DNA of 64,000 nt from Aurelia coerulea. Taxonomy: Eukaryota; Cnidaria; Scyphozoa; Semaeostomeae; Ulmaridae. The notes beneath the pieces were generated by a model that searched no databases, was not told the DNA's origin, and saw nothing but the letters and a program-made list of their open reading frames with translations. The stretch's first letter is position 1, and each line of letters starts with the position of its first letter. Both the position numbers and the translations under genes were made by a program. The stretch covers positions 3,286,001 to 3,350,000 of the forward strand of contig CM076958.1 in NCBI GenBank assembly GCA_039566865.1. The letters run 5' to 3'. This document shows, in pieces, positions 1-10,300 of the stretch.

Positions 1-2130
1 GATTAAAATCGTTGATCACAGCACACTATGAGCGGTTACACAAATTTTTTAGCCAGTTTCTTAAATTTTAGGCCATTTTACTCGAAAAGTTTGTGACTAG
101 TCTCTTTATGTCTTGGGAGTACACTCATTTTTTTTATAAGAAACTAAGGTCCGGGGCTGGTAGGCAGTTTCTTAAATTTTTGGGCCATTTTACTACCAAA
201 TGTTTCTTACGTGTTTCTTATATCTTTAATGCCGGAAGTGTAGAGTTAATTTTGTCTTGTCTAAAGGGTTCCAAAATTACTTAGTAAGATCTCAAAGCAA
301 GTAAATATCATAATTCGCACTCAAAATAATGTCCAAACAGTTGCTATAAATGTACAATGTCAAACATATGTGTGTGCGATAGGAAAATTAAAACTGTAAA
401 TTACAAAAGTTTCTTAGCTTTTTCAATTCAGCTAGGGTTGTTTCTTAGCTTTCGAAAAATTGAGCCTACCGTTTCTTATAAGCAGTTTCTTATAAAAAAA
501 ATGAGTGTACCTTGTGATAAAATTTCAAAGCAAGTATTAACAGAAATTGCACTAAAAATATTCAGAAACATTTCGGTACTGCACAGTACCAAAATTTGTT
601 CAGGTGACCTAGGAAAATTTTAACTTCAAATTAAAATCGTTCGTAGCTTTTTGAGTCCGAGTGTGTAGTTTGTTTCACAATGTTTGAAAAAACAAACAAA
701 GCCTGCAGTTTCTCACAAGCAGTTTCTTGCATTAAAATGATACGCGTATACCCTTTAGATATTCTAGTTGTAAATTTTAGTTCAACCTTTTTGTTATACA
801 AATTTCGTTGCGAATGTGGCCCTTGGAATGCAAAATCTCATTTTTTCCCACGATTTCAATTGAGTCAAATTGGTTCAACAACTTTGATTCAACGAAATAT
901 AATTCTTATTGCGTCCTCCACTCTGCTGATTTGGTGTACTTTTAACTGCGATTTTAAAATTGTTTACCATGAATGGGACTGCTTTGCCAACTATAACGAA
1001 AAAACTTTCATCAAAGTAAATGTAAAACTTACCCGTCCTTGTTTTTGTACATTAGACTGCATGTCTGTTGTAGCTATAGCTCTCAAGGCTTTCTAAACTT
1101 TAAGAATACTACCTTGCATCTGACAGAAAATATGACAAACCCGAGTATTATGTGATGAGTCCTGCTAGTGAATCTTTCATGGTTGTGGCCACTCATTTCA
1201 CACAGAATGCATTTTGCCAGCAATCAGCGAGTGCCCTATTTGTTGCGAATTCTTGAGTGGGAGATGGTAACAATGGCGATGAAGGCAAACTCGTCAAATT
1301 TTGATGTGGCTTCCAACTCACTGAAGACGATGATATCTTGATAGGACAACGAGATGACGATAACGATGGAACAGTGCCAGATGAATTCGTTGGGTTGGAG
1401 GCAACCGACTATCAAAGGGCGCTGATGCTGGAGGATAGAATCTTGAGATGGTGCCAATCTGATATGCCAGATCAATGGTTGTAAGAATTGCCCATCTTAG
1501 TTCAGTTAAAGTTTAGCTTTGATAGTTTATTTTTTTTTAACATTGTTTTTGCAAAGCGCTTGCCATTTCAGTTCGTCGCAAATGTCCAACTGATATGGTT
1601 CTGGTTCCATGACCCTTAACATAAAATAGCAACACGCCCCCTTCCTGGAAATCTACACTTTTGATAGACGAAGCAGTCAACCCCTTTGACATGACTTTAA
1701 CTCATTAGGACTAAAGATCTATTTTTATTTATCAATTTCAAAGTGGAATGACTTGTAAAATAATCTTTTCGGGCTTGTTTTGATTTCCAAGTAATTTTCC
1801 TGCAAATTATTTGAACAAGTAATGGCGAGGGTATGGTCCGAAACCGTGCGATTTTTTCGTTAGTTTCAACACCCTGTTACTCTTGATTTAGGCCGAATAT
1901 CGGGAAAATGCACATTGGAAGTGTGCATCAGAATTCATATTTGAGAAATTCGTTGTTATTGTTTGAAAATATTCGAAAACCGCAAATCCGTGGAACAAAA
2001 ACAAAGATAGGTTTTAGCCCTTTTTCGGAGGTTTGTTTGTTTACAGCGGGCCGCCATCTTTGAAAATAGCGTGATCTGATTGGTCAATCCCCAAATCAAA
2101 ACAAACTTCTCGGTCTATTGAAAACGAAAT
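1..2130. other. Upstream sequence without a supported gene
   Basis: No convincing exon was found. Around 111-145 and 470-515 there is an inverted pair containing a TTCTTATAAAAAAAATGAGTG-like core, so part of 1-520 is probably a foldback repeat. Around 1224-1475 the plus strand reads an acidic stretch (TEDDDILIGQRDDDNDG) ending in a stop after MPDQW L, with two in-frame stops upstream. This could be the degenerate C-terminus of a transposon-encoded protein, but I cannot name it. The remainder shows nothing I can assign. Confidence 0.35.
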
Positions 2131-2140
2131 GTTGCCCTGT

Positions 2141-3170
2141 TCCAAGGATATGTCTACACATCTGCCAGGGGCATTTGATTTATTTTATTCAAAAGCCGAT
2201 TGGGAGGCGATTCAGTTCTCTTATTTTTTGGGTGTAATTGAAACACTTACTGCTCAGCTTCTGAACCAAAGAAATGAAATGCCCGTGGCAGATGTGTAGA
2301 TATATCCTTCTTCTCTCGATCCATGCTCATGTTTGCTCTGAAAAATAATTTCTGGAATGCACAACCAGCGCACTAGCTACTTGTGTTTCAGAGAATTTTT
2401 GCGGCTTTGTTTGTTTTGAATTTCTGGTTGAAAGAATTTCCTTTGTCTGCGATCATTAATCGCTTTGAATTACGGTGTCAATCAAAACCAACTCGTGCTA
2501 TTGTCCTACCAAATCTGTCCTTGTTGATACCATCTACAAAGTGATGATCCTTGTCATGCAAACAAGGGCAGATTTTGTAATACAATAGCATGAGTTGCTT
2601 TTGTTGACACCTCAATTCAAAGCGATTAGCGATTGCAGACAAAGGAAATTCTCTCAACCAGCAATTCAAAACAAACAAAGCCGCAAAATTTTCTCTGAAA
2701 CCCAGGTAGCTAGCTCGCTCGCTGTGCATTCCAGAAACTGTTTTTAAGGGCAAACATGAGCGTAGATCGAAAGAAGAAGGATGCATCTACACATCTGCCG
2801 CGGGCATTTTATTTGTTTGGTTCAAAAGCCATTTAGGAGGCGATTCAATTCTCTTATTTTTTTGGGTGTTATCAAAACATTTACTGCTCAGCTTCTGCAC
2901 CAAAGAAACAAAATGCCCGCGGCAGATGTGTAGATATATCCTTCTTATTTCGATCTATACTCATGTTTGCCCTTAAAAATAATTTCTGGAATGCACAGCG
3001 AGCGAGCTAGCTACCTGGGTTTCAGAGAAAATTTTGCGGCTTTGTTTGTTTTGAATTGCTGGTTGAGAGAATTTCCTTTGTCTGTGATCGCTAATCGCTT
3101 TGAATTGAGGTGTCAACAAAAGCAACTTGTGCTATTGTATTACAAAATCTGCCCTTGTTTGTCATGCACT
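2141..3170. repeat. Triple foldback dispersed repeat
   Basis: A roughly 230-bp module occurs three times in alternating orientation: forward about 2305-2530, reverse about 2556-2785, forward about 2935-3166. Key words are TTTGCGGCTTTGTTTGTTTT and CTTTGTCTGCGATC. Between them sit two roughly 150-bp segments (about 2150-2305 and 2785-2935), each bounded by inverted ends reading CTACACATCTGCC(G)CGGGCATT. Single or paired diverged copies recur at 7565-8245, 44400-45010 and 49590-49735. The apparent ORFs here are shadows of the repeat. This is a non-autonomous foldback family; I cannot identify the superfamily. Confidence 0.7.
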
Positions 3171-3335
3171 ACTCTTCCAATGTCTTTGTTGGTAAGACCC
3201 AGTCGAAGAAACCATGATTTGAAACCTTTCAAGATCGAACAATACGTGTCATCAATGGAAATAGAAAGAGTAATGCTCAGCTCCCCCGAATAAACCAAAT
3301 TCGAAACAGACTATGAGCCCAAGATGTTTTTAAAT

Positions 3336-3460
3336 GCTCAGGGCACGGGGGCCGGGGGTTCTTCCATAGTAAAGGTACCTAGGGATGTGCCGCGAGCAAG
3401 GGTATACTTTTTCGGACTTTTAGTCTAGCCAAGGGTATACTCAGGGACGTATAGGAAGCA
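3336..3460. mobile_element. Truncated copy of hAT-like MITE
   Basis: The sequence CACGGGGGCCGGGGGTTCTTCC followed by ATAGTAAAGGTACC and GATGTGCCGCGAGCAAGGG matches one end of the complete element at 7748-8089. The copy breaks off near 3455 and the other end is not present. The stretch that follows (3460-3634) has no assignable feature. Confidence 0.5.
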
Positions 3461-3634
3461 TCTCAAGCATGGGGGGGGGCACGACACTTCAAGGGCACTT
3501 TTTCCATTAGGCTAAAGGGGCACTTCCTGAAAATAAAAAGGGCACTTCTTTGTTTATTCCAAAATCTTGGGGGACACGTGCCCCCAGTGCCTACCGGTTT
3601 CTACGTCTCTGTAAAATGCTTGAACTGAACAGTA

Positions 3635-4235
3635 CAGGGTGTCCCAAAAAAATTGTGCCCCGTTTATCTGAAGATTGCGACAAAGCGGCAAAAGATTCTT
3701 ACTCAACCTTTACATGATGGTGCTCTTCAGATGTTCAATTAAAGTTTGCCACCATCCCCGTAAAAATCCGTTGAAAAATGATGGAGCTACTACCTTCAGA
3801 AGACCCAATTTGGCTGACAACTGAAACCAGCAGTCGGCCATTTTGCCTTACTATTTTGCAGTGATAAGTATCTTCACGTGAGATAAGAAATAATTTCTGT
3901 GAGGTCAGAAATTGTGGAACTCTCCAAGGATTATCGGAATTTTCAAGAGAGCTATGACATTGGAGGCTGCTGTTTCATTTTCATTCCATAAAGCTATTTA
4001 TCGCTGCAAAATAGTAAGACAAAATGGCCGATTGCTGGCTTCAGTGATCGGGCAAATTTGGTCTCCTGAAGGTCATAGACTAGCTCCATCATTTTTCAAC
4101 GGATTTTTATGGGGATGGTGGCAAACTTTAATTGAGCATCTGAAGAGCACCATCATACAAAACTTTGGCGAGAATCTTTTGCCGATTTGTCATAATCTTC
4201 AGACAAACGGGGCACAATTCTCTTGGGACACCTTG
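3635..4235. mobile_element. Tc1/mariner-type foldback MITE, TA flanked
   Basis: Left end CAGGGTGTCCCAAAAAAATT and right end (reverse complement) CAAGGTGTCCCAAGAGAATT are flanked by TA on both sides (3633-3634 and 4236-4237). The inverted arms extend more than 200 bp inward: GTGCCCCGTTTATCTGAAGA on the left pairs with its counterpart before 4215. No transposase is left. The words TGCTTGAACTGAACAGTA occur just outside both ends (about 3617 and 4259), so the flanks themselves are duplicated. Confidence 0.8.
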
Positions 4236-4499
4236 TATGTGCCCTAGATGTTTTTAAATGCTTGAACTGAACAGTATAGCACCAGAAGCGTTTGACATTT
4301 GTTTCACAAGGAACAGTCACAATATGAATACCCGCAAAACAACAAAGCGTAGTCATTCCAAAAGCTAGGACAGAAGGGACAGAAATTGGTGGTATAACCC
4401 CCTCTTTCTAAGGAGCAAAGATTTTTAACAATTTACCTGGTAACTTACAAATTGAAACGTCACTTTTGAAATTTAAAGCATCCAGCAAGGACACAAACT

Positions 4500-4850
4500 T
4501 AGACTTTTAGACATATATCAGTTGTAATTTCAATCTTGTAATATTTAACTTTTATTTTTGTAAATTTTTTACTTTTATTCTTGTAAATATCAACTTTTAC
4601 TTTGTAAATATAGGTCTTTGATTGATAACAGTAATTCTACCTACTGAACAAATTAAAGGGTCTGTTTCATCCAGCATGCCTTGCACGTGCCATCTCTTGG
4701 TTGGCCTTTGTTGCCGCCATTTTCATGGGCCATGAAAATGGCGACAACAAAAGAAAACCAAGAGACGGCACGTGCAAGGAATGCTGGATGAAACAGACCC
4801 TTTAACCTGTAAATATATTGTTATTATTATCATTATTACATTGAACACAG
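4500..4850 (+). mobile_element. LINE-like 3' tail, interrupted
   Basis: AT-rich sequence with repeated TTGTAAATAT words ends in TTATTATTATCATTATTA, the kind of short-repeat tail found at 3' ends of CR1/L2-like LINEs. The complete TTAA MITE at 4657-4801 interrupts it. No reverse-transcriptase coding remains, so this call rests on the tail alone. Confidence 0.4.
4657..4801. mobile_element. 145-bp near-perfect palindromic MITE with TTAA duplication
   Basis: Starts AGGGTCTGTTTCATCCAGCA and ends with its reverse complement, with TTAA at 4653-4656 and 4802-4805. The two arms meet near ATTTTCATGGGCCATGAAAAT. TTAA target duplication is characteristic of piggyBac-type elements. Related half copies are seen near 50310-50405 and 53543-53690. 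Confidence 0.8.
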
Positions 4851-5640
4851 GCCAATATTTGGAGGGATGAAATTCAATGTAACGTCGATCCTTGAAGAGA
4901 TTTTAGCCCGATTCAGAAAAACAAATATGGTATGGGACCTCCAGAACCGATTGATGGTCAAGCCAGCTCTGTATCTTTATTGGTGTTCGTCTCAAAAGCC
5001 TATTTCGGTCATGTGATCTGCTTACGGCGATACCATTGGCTAATAGCTTGAAATTGGATGACTTGGGGGGTATTTGGGGCTTCCTTGTGCCATATTGAAA
5101 GATTTGATTTGTATGCAAGTGCTCTCACCTTCTGTGCACAGGGAAGAGGCTTTGAGTCCTAGGCTGGCCGCCTCGAGATATTCCATCATTGATCCTAAGA
5201 GCCTTTATATGCGATGAAACACCTCATCTGCAAGACCCGAGGCTGACAGGCAAGATGCCACCATCCCATAGAATCCTTTGCATTTTTGTATAATTCTTTT
5301 CGCGCTTGCAAGTGAGATGCCATCACATCAAAGGTGAAATCTCACCCGGGTGGGGCGAAATTTTTCCAGATAAAGAAATCGTAGTCCCAGTTATCGCAAC
5401 AACAACAACGACAACAACAACTAAATATTTTTTATTCTTTTTAATTGAATCGAATTGTTTCCACAAATTGTAATTTAAGCGCCCATCAGTCTATCAATAG
5501 CGATAACTACGAATGTGTAATCAGTCTTGACGAGGTTAAATGGTTTTATTTCTTGATTGTTATTGGTTCATTCGTTCGCATTTCATGAAAGCAAGACTTG
5601 ATAACTCTATCTCGCTACAGTTAATCATGGTACTGAAACA
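4850..5640. other. Intergenic stretch, nothing assigned
   Basis: No exon-like segment or clear transposon end was found. It includes a short CAACAACAACGACAACAAC microsatellite near 5398-5420 and a word, ACCCGAGGCTGACAGGCAAG, near 5237 that returns inverted near 6070, suggesting a decayed repeat enclosing the LINE relic. Confidence 0.3.
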
Positions 5641-5654
5641 ATCCGATACAGAGG

Positions 5655-6001
5655 GCTGCGTATTTGGCACTCTCTTCCTCAGGAAATTAAGGATTCAAAT
5701 TCTGTGCATCAATTTAAGAATAAAATCTAACATTGGACCAATGAAGGCTGCGACTGCAGACTTTGCAGGCAGTACATTCCTCAACTCGGCTTTCTATGGT
5801 TTCACACCTTTTTTAATATGAACTTTGTAATTTGATTTGAAAATTTTAATTTGATTTGAACTTTGTAATTTTATTGACTAGTTCTACTTGTATATATATA
5901 TATATATATATATTTCTGTATTTAATTTGTTGGCTTGAATTAGCTTTGAATTAGTTATGTAAGTTGCCAACGTAAAACAAATTGATAATGATAATAATAA
6001 T
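5655..6001 (+). mobile_element. LINE (CR1/L2-like) C-terminal relic with 3' tail
   Basis: One frame, broken by a stop, reads IWHSLPQEIKDSNSVHQFKNK and then HWTNEGCDCRLCRQYIPQLG. This resembles the extreme C-terminus of non-LTR reverse transcriptases, where a W-NSLP-EIK motif precedes a Cys-rich end. An AT-rich 3' UTR follows with an (AT)n run at about 5890-5912 and a terminal AATGATAATAATAAT near 5986-6001. It is a 5'-truncated, dead copy. Confidence 0.65.
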
Positions 6002-6112
6002 CTCGGATCTGGGCTGACAGGTATGACGCGAACAATTTCATAAAACAGTCACTGCAATTTACCTCACCTGTCAGCCTCGGGTCTGGCAGGTGAGATGTTT
6101 TCCCCTCACTTA

Positions 6113-6855
6113 GGGGAGCGGTCAAAAAGTATCTGCTATATGGGGGTGGGTGATATTTGGATGGGCCATGAAAATTCTGCCATACCTTTTTGGGGCTATG
6201 AAAAAAATTAAGTCAATTTTATGGGGCCATTGAAAATTTAATCGTAAAAAATGTTACTTTCTAAATTCACAACATGGACAGATAATTTGCACTTGGTACT
6301 AGCAATTGGCACTCCAGCAGATGTGGACAGGAGCCAGACAGAATACAGTACAATTGTCCAGCTCAACACCTTCTCTCATACAACTGATGTCATGTTAACA
6401 GTGCAAGTTCTTTTTGGTACAAGCCCAAAAGCTTAAGTTTTTGGTTTGCTGTCTGAAAAAAATACAGGACAAAATCTGCCTGTATCTCAATTGCTAATAG
6501 TACATAACGGTAAATTATTTGTGAAATAAAAGTTACAATGGGAGTACTTTATTATGCCCTCTTGACTTGCCTAGGAACAAAAATCAGTTTATGATGGTCA
6601 CAGGTAATGTAAAAGTTACAATGGGAGTACTATATTATGCCCTCTTGACTTGCCTAGGAACAAAAATCAGTTTATGATGGTCACAGGTAATGTGTCCTGA
6701 AAACTAAATGTTTTATGGGGTCATGAAAAATATCCTGATGTTTCTATTGGGCCACAAACAAATTAAATAGGAATCTAGGATGGGCCATTAATTATTTTGG
6801 TAAATTTTTGGAAAATCATCCACCCCCATATAGCAGATACTTTATGACCGCTCCC
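6113..6855. mobile_element. TA-flanked MITE with GGGGAGCGGTCA termini
   Basis: Left end GGGGAGCGGTCAAAAAGTAT and right end (reverse complement) GGGAGCGGTCATAAAGTATC match over about 40 bp, including CTGCTATATGGGGGTGG. TA flanks both ends (6111-6112, 6856-6857). Inside there is an 83-bp direct tandem duplication (6528-6610 and 6611-6693) nearly identical between copies, which suggests a recent event. No coding capacity. Confidence 0.75.
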
Positions 6856-7024
6856 TAAACAGGCCCTAAGTGGTCTGTACGCTTCCCTCCTCGAAGAAAA
6901 GTTCAAAATCCTTCGGATGAGGTGGCAGCACGGGAGGTCTGCTCGAGTTTGGCAATGGTCCCTCCCCTTGCGGGTGCTTTGAGCAAGCGATACATTAAAA
7001 AATCCTTCGCCTCTTCTCTCGTAG

Positions 7025-7362
7025 AACAACCATCAATGGGTATTGCCTCACTTTATGCCTTGGGAGAAGGTTGTGACACACCTTATTCAAATAGAAAAAG
7101 TGCCTGTCAGTTAAGCCGTTGCCAGTTGCTCGTCAATGGAACCATGGTTTCAGGTATGAGAATAACTGGCTTTAACATCATCGCACTAGACCCGGACAGC
7201 CTCGCTGTTAAGGAGCAGCAGTTTTACAGTACACACTCTAATGTTGCAAACGTACAAAGCATGATCACTTGGATACAAAGTTTAGTCGATGGGACAGTTC
7301 TCATGGGATGCAGTGTTGATGAGGCCACGAAGAGTATGAAACTAGCCGATTGGAATCGCCTT
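7025..7362 (+). CDS. Exon 1 seen: ILEI/FAM3-like domain, N-terminal part
   Basis: The acceptor is CTTCGCCTCTTCTCTCGTAG, with incoming phase 1. The donor is GTAAGT at 7363, leaving phase 0. The product (about 113 residues) contains NGTMVSGMRITGFNIIALDP and WIQSLVDGTVLMGCSVDEAT. This follows the ILEI pattern: a hydrophobic strand, a conserved G-T-hydrophobic stretch and a DEAT-like acidic motif. The family includes the secreted FAM3/PANDER proteins and modules in POMGNT1 and CEMIP-type proteins, where the fold is thought to bind glycans or act as a signal. The upstream part of the open frame (6922-7024) lies before the acceptor and is probably intron. A preceding exon with the start codon and signal peptide must lie further upstream; I did not find it. 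Confidence 0.75.
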
Positions 7363-10300
7363 GTAAGTATTCTCAATTGTAGACCCCCTGCAATGCAAGT
7401 CTCTTTTTGTGATGGTCCTTGAAAATGAGGCTTTGTTGGTTTCGACAGTGGGCCACGAGCAATTGGCTATAATGTACGACGAATGATTCCTATGTTTTAA
7501 AGCAATGATATTGGAAAATATACTACTTGATAAAACAAGGACAGGTAATGTTACAATAGGACTCGCTACTTTCTATTGACACCTAGATACAAAGCAATTT
7601 GTGATTGCAGACAAAGGAAATTCCATGCTCCGTTGGTCAAGACATAAACAAACACAACACAAGCCCCAAAAAATGCCCCGAAACCCAGGTCGCTAGCTTG
7701 CTCGATGTGCATTTCCAGAAATGGTTTTTAAGAGCAAATATTAGCACCACGGGGGGGGGGGGGGTTCTTGGCCAAATTTTGGGTAGGGGTCTGCCGCGAG
7801 CATCTTCAAAAGGGTACCGTTGGCTAGACTAATTTTTACGAAAATGGTACCCTTGGCTAGACCAATTTTGACCATTTTCTCGACCAATATTGTCAAATTT
7901 GTGCCAAATATGATGTCATGACCGTTCGCTAGACCAATATTGTCAAAAATGATACCCTTGGCTAGACCGTTGCTGGCCAAAATTGCAAAAAAGGATACCC
8001 TTGGCTAGACTAGAAGTCCGAAAAAGTATACCCTTGCTCGCGGCACATCCCCAGGTACCTTTACTATGGAAGAACCCCCCCCCCCCGTGATTAGCACATG
8101 TCAAAAGAAGAAGGAAAGATCTAAACTTCTGCATCGGGCATTTTATTATTTTCGTACAGAAGGACAGAAGCTGAGTAGTAAGTGTTTTAATTACACCTAA
8201 AAAGTACGAGAATTGAATCCCCTCCCAATTGGCTTCTGCACAAAAGGGCAAAAGCCCCCCCCCAAATGGGCAAAAGCCCTCTCAAGTCCTTACGCTTTCC
8301 CCACCAGCGTTAGTAAAATTTTGTCCAGCTAGCGTAGTTGGTAGTCTCTTTATGGTTAGGGCAAGACGCTGTAAGTCTTACGAAAAGCAAGGATTAAAAC
8401 TGAATTATTCTGAAGGATGTTACTATTTCTACCAGACAGCCTTGTCTACACATATTTTGTTATAAGAAACTGCTCATAAGAAATTCAACACTCAGATCGC
8501 CAAAAAATTAAGAAGCTCCAAGAAACTATTCATTTTCACTAAGGATGTATTTCTGATTTGGAAAAGTGGGTGGATTACATCTCTGAAGTACCATAACAGT
8601 ACTTGATTGAAATTTTTAAACAATGATTCATATATGCTTACAGACAAAAGCTGGAAAAAGCTTTAATTTTCAGATATCAAAACCAAAGATAAATGATGAT
8701 GCTACCTCATGATAAATTGATGGATATACACAGGAATGTGCTTCATTGCTTATACATATAGATGAAGATTACATTTCCTTTCAGGAGAGTTTGGGTTTTA
8801 CATTACCAGATAGGCAATTCAGGGCCTCTCATGCTTTTATTGGCTATAAAGGCAAAAAGAAGTTTAACTTTACAAGAGGATCATCTTATGCTCCTTCCGC
8901 ATTCCCTGCTGTCGTTTCCATGGCAATAGGTGAGTAACCATGCAACGACAACGTAGGTTCAAAATCTATGGAAAGGTGCTGTAAAGATCTTTTACCTCTT
9001 CTTTCTTTAAAGGGGCCTGTGCAAGATAGAGCCTTTGCGCGCCTACGTTCGACTTTCTGATTATCAGAAAGTAAGATGGCTACCGCGCAGCAGCAAGTTT
9101 CATGTTTTCACCGTTTTCCGTTTTGTGTATTAGAAATAGGTGTCTGGCACTGGCAGTAAGCTTGAAAGACCAAAAAGGGGAGCAAATGGACATGTTGTGT
9201 GTATTTTTCCGAGTTGATATAAGTTCTGGATGAGAACAAAACAGTAAGTTCAAATTCAAACATAGGTGCTTATAAATATAAAGGTGCTTTATCTACGAAC
9301 CCCAAATTTTGGTGGTCTAAAAAGGCACAATCTATAGACTTGCTGGTATGTTGGCCATATCATGACGATCGAATTCCAAGCTTTATTTGCGACAGGCCAT
9401 GTTTGTCTTCAAAAGGACTGTATTTCGATGTAACGTGAACACAACAAAACGCTTTTTGTGAATAAAGGGTTTAAACAATGTTGGTTAATCTGTATTGAAA
9501 TATTCAGCAATATTTCCATCAGTTATTGTGTAACTTACTCAGTTCAAATCAATAAAGACAATAAACATAACAATCATGCAAATCAGCTTAATTTTGCTCA
9601 GTTGAACGGAACGAAATTGATTCGTGTTCGCTGTACCGAAAGGCCAAGGATTTGTTTTGATTGCATGCACGCCCGCAAAGGCTCTATCTTGCACAGGCCC
9701 CTTTAATGAATGGTTAGACAGGACCTTTAGGTGCTCTGCTAGCTTGTTCAGTCTTTCTGTTTGAAAAGTGGTATAAACAACGATTGGGGTGCTAATTTTT
9801 TGACATTTTGGCATGATCATGGTTATACATTTTCTGGAAGTTGCTAAATATACGTCCCATCCCATATATGGGTACACATTTTCGGAAATTTGGTATACAT
9901 TTATAAATATGGGCCAGTATCATATTTCTAGCTGCACCCAGCTTAAGCACCCCGAGCTTATTCAAATTGTCACTTTATTCACTTTACTCATTAAATACTC
10001 ACTTTACTTACTTTACTCACGCTACTCACTTTACTCACTTTACTCACGTTACCCACTTTACTCACTTTACTCACATTACTCACTTTACTCATTCTACTCA
10101 CGTTACACCCACTTTACTCACGTTACACCCACTTTATTCACGTTACTCACATTACTCACTTTACTCATTCTACTCACGTTACACCCACTTTACTCACGTT
10201 ACTCACATTACTCACTTTACTCATTCTACTCACGTTACACCCACTTTACTCACGCTACACCCACTTTACTCACTTTACTCACTTTACTCACTTTACTCAG

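Noticed and set aside
6922..7024. MAAREVCSSL... as the true N-terminus of the gene
   Set aside because: It has no signal-peptide character, and a strong acceptor (CTTCTCTCGTAG) sits at 7024 exactly where the ILEI-like domain starts.
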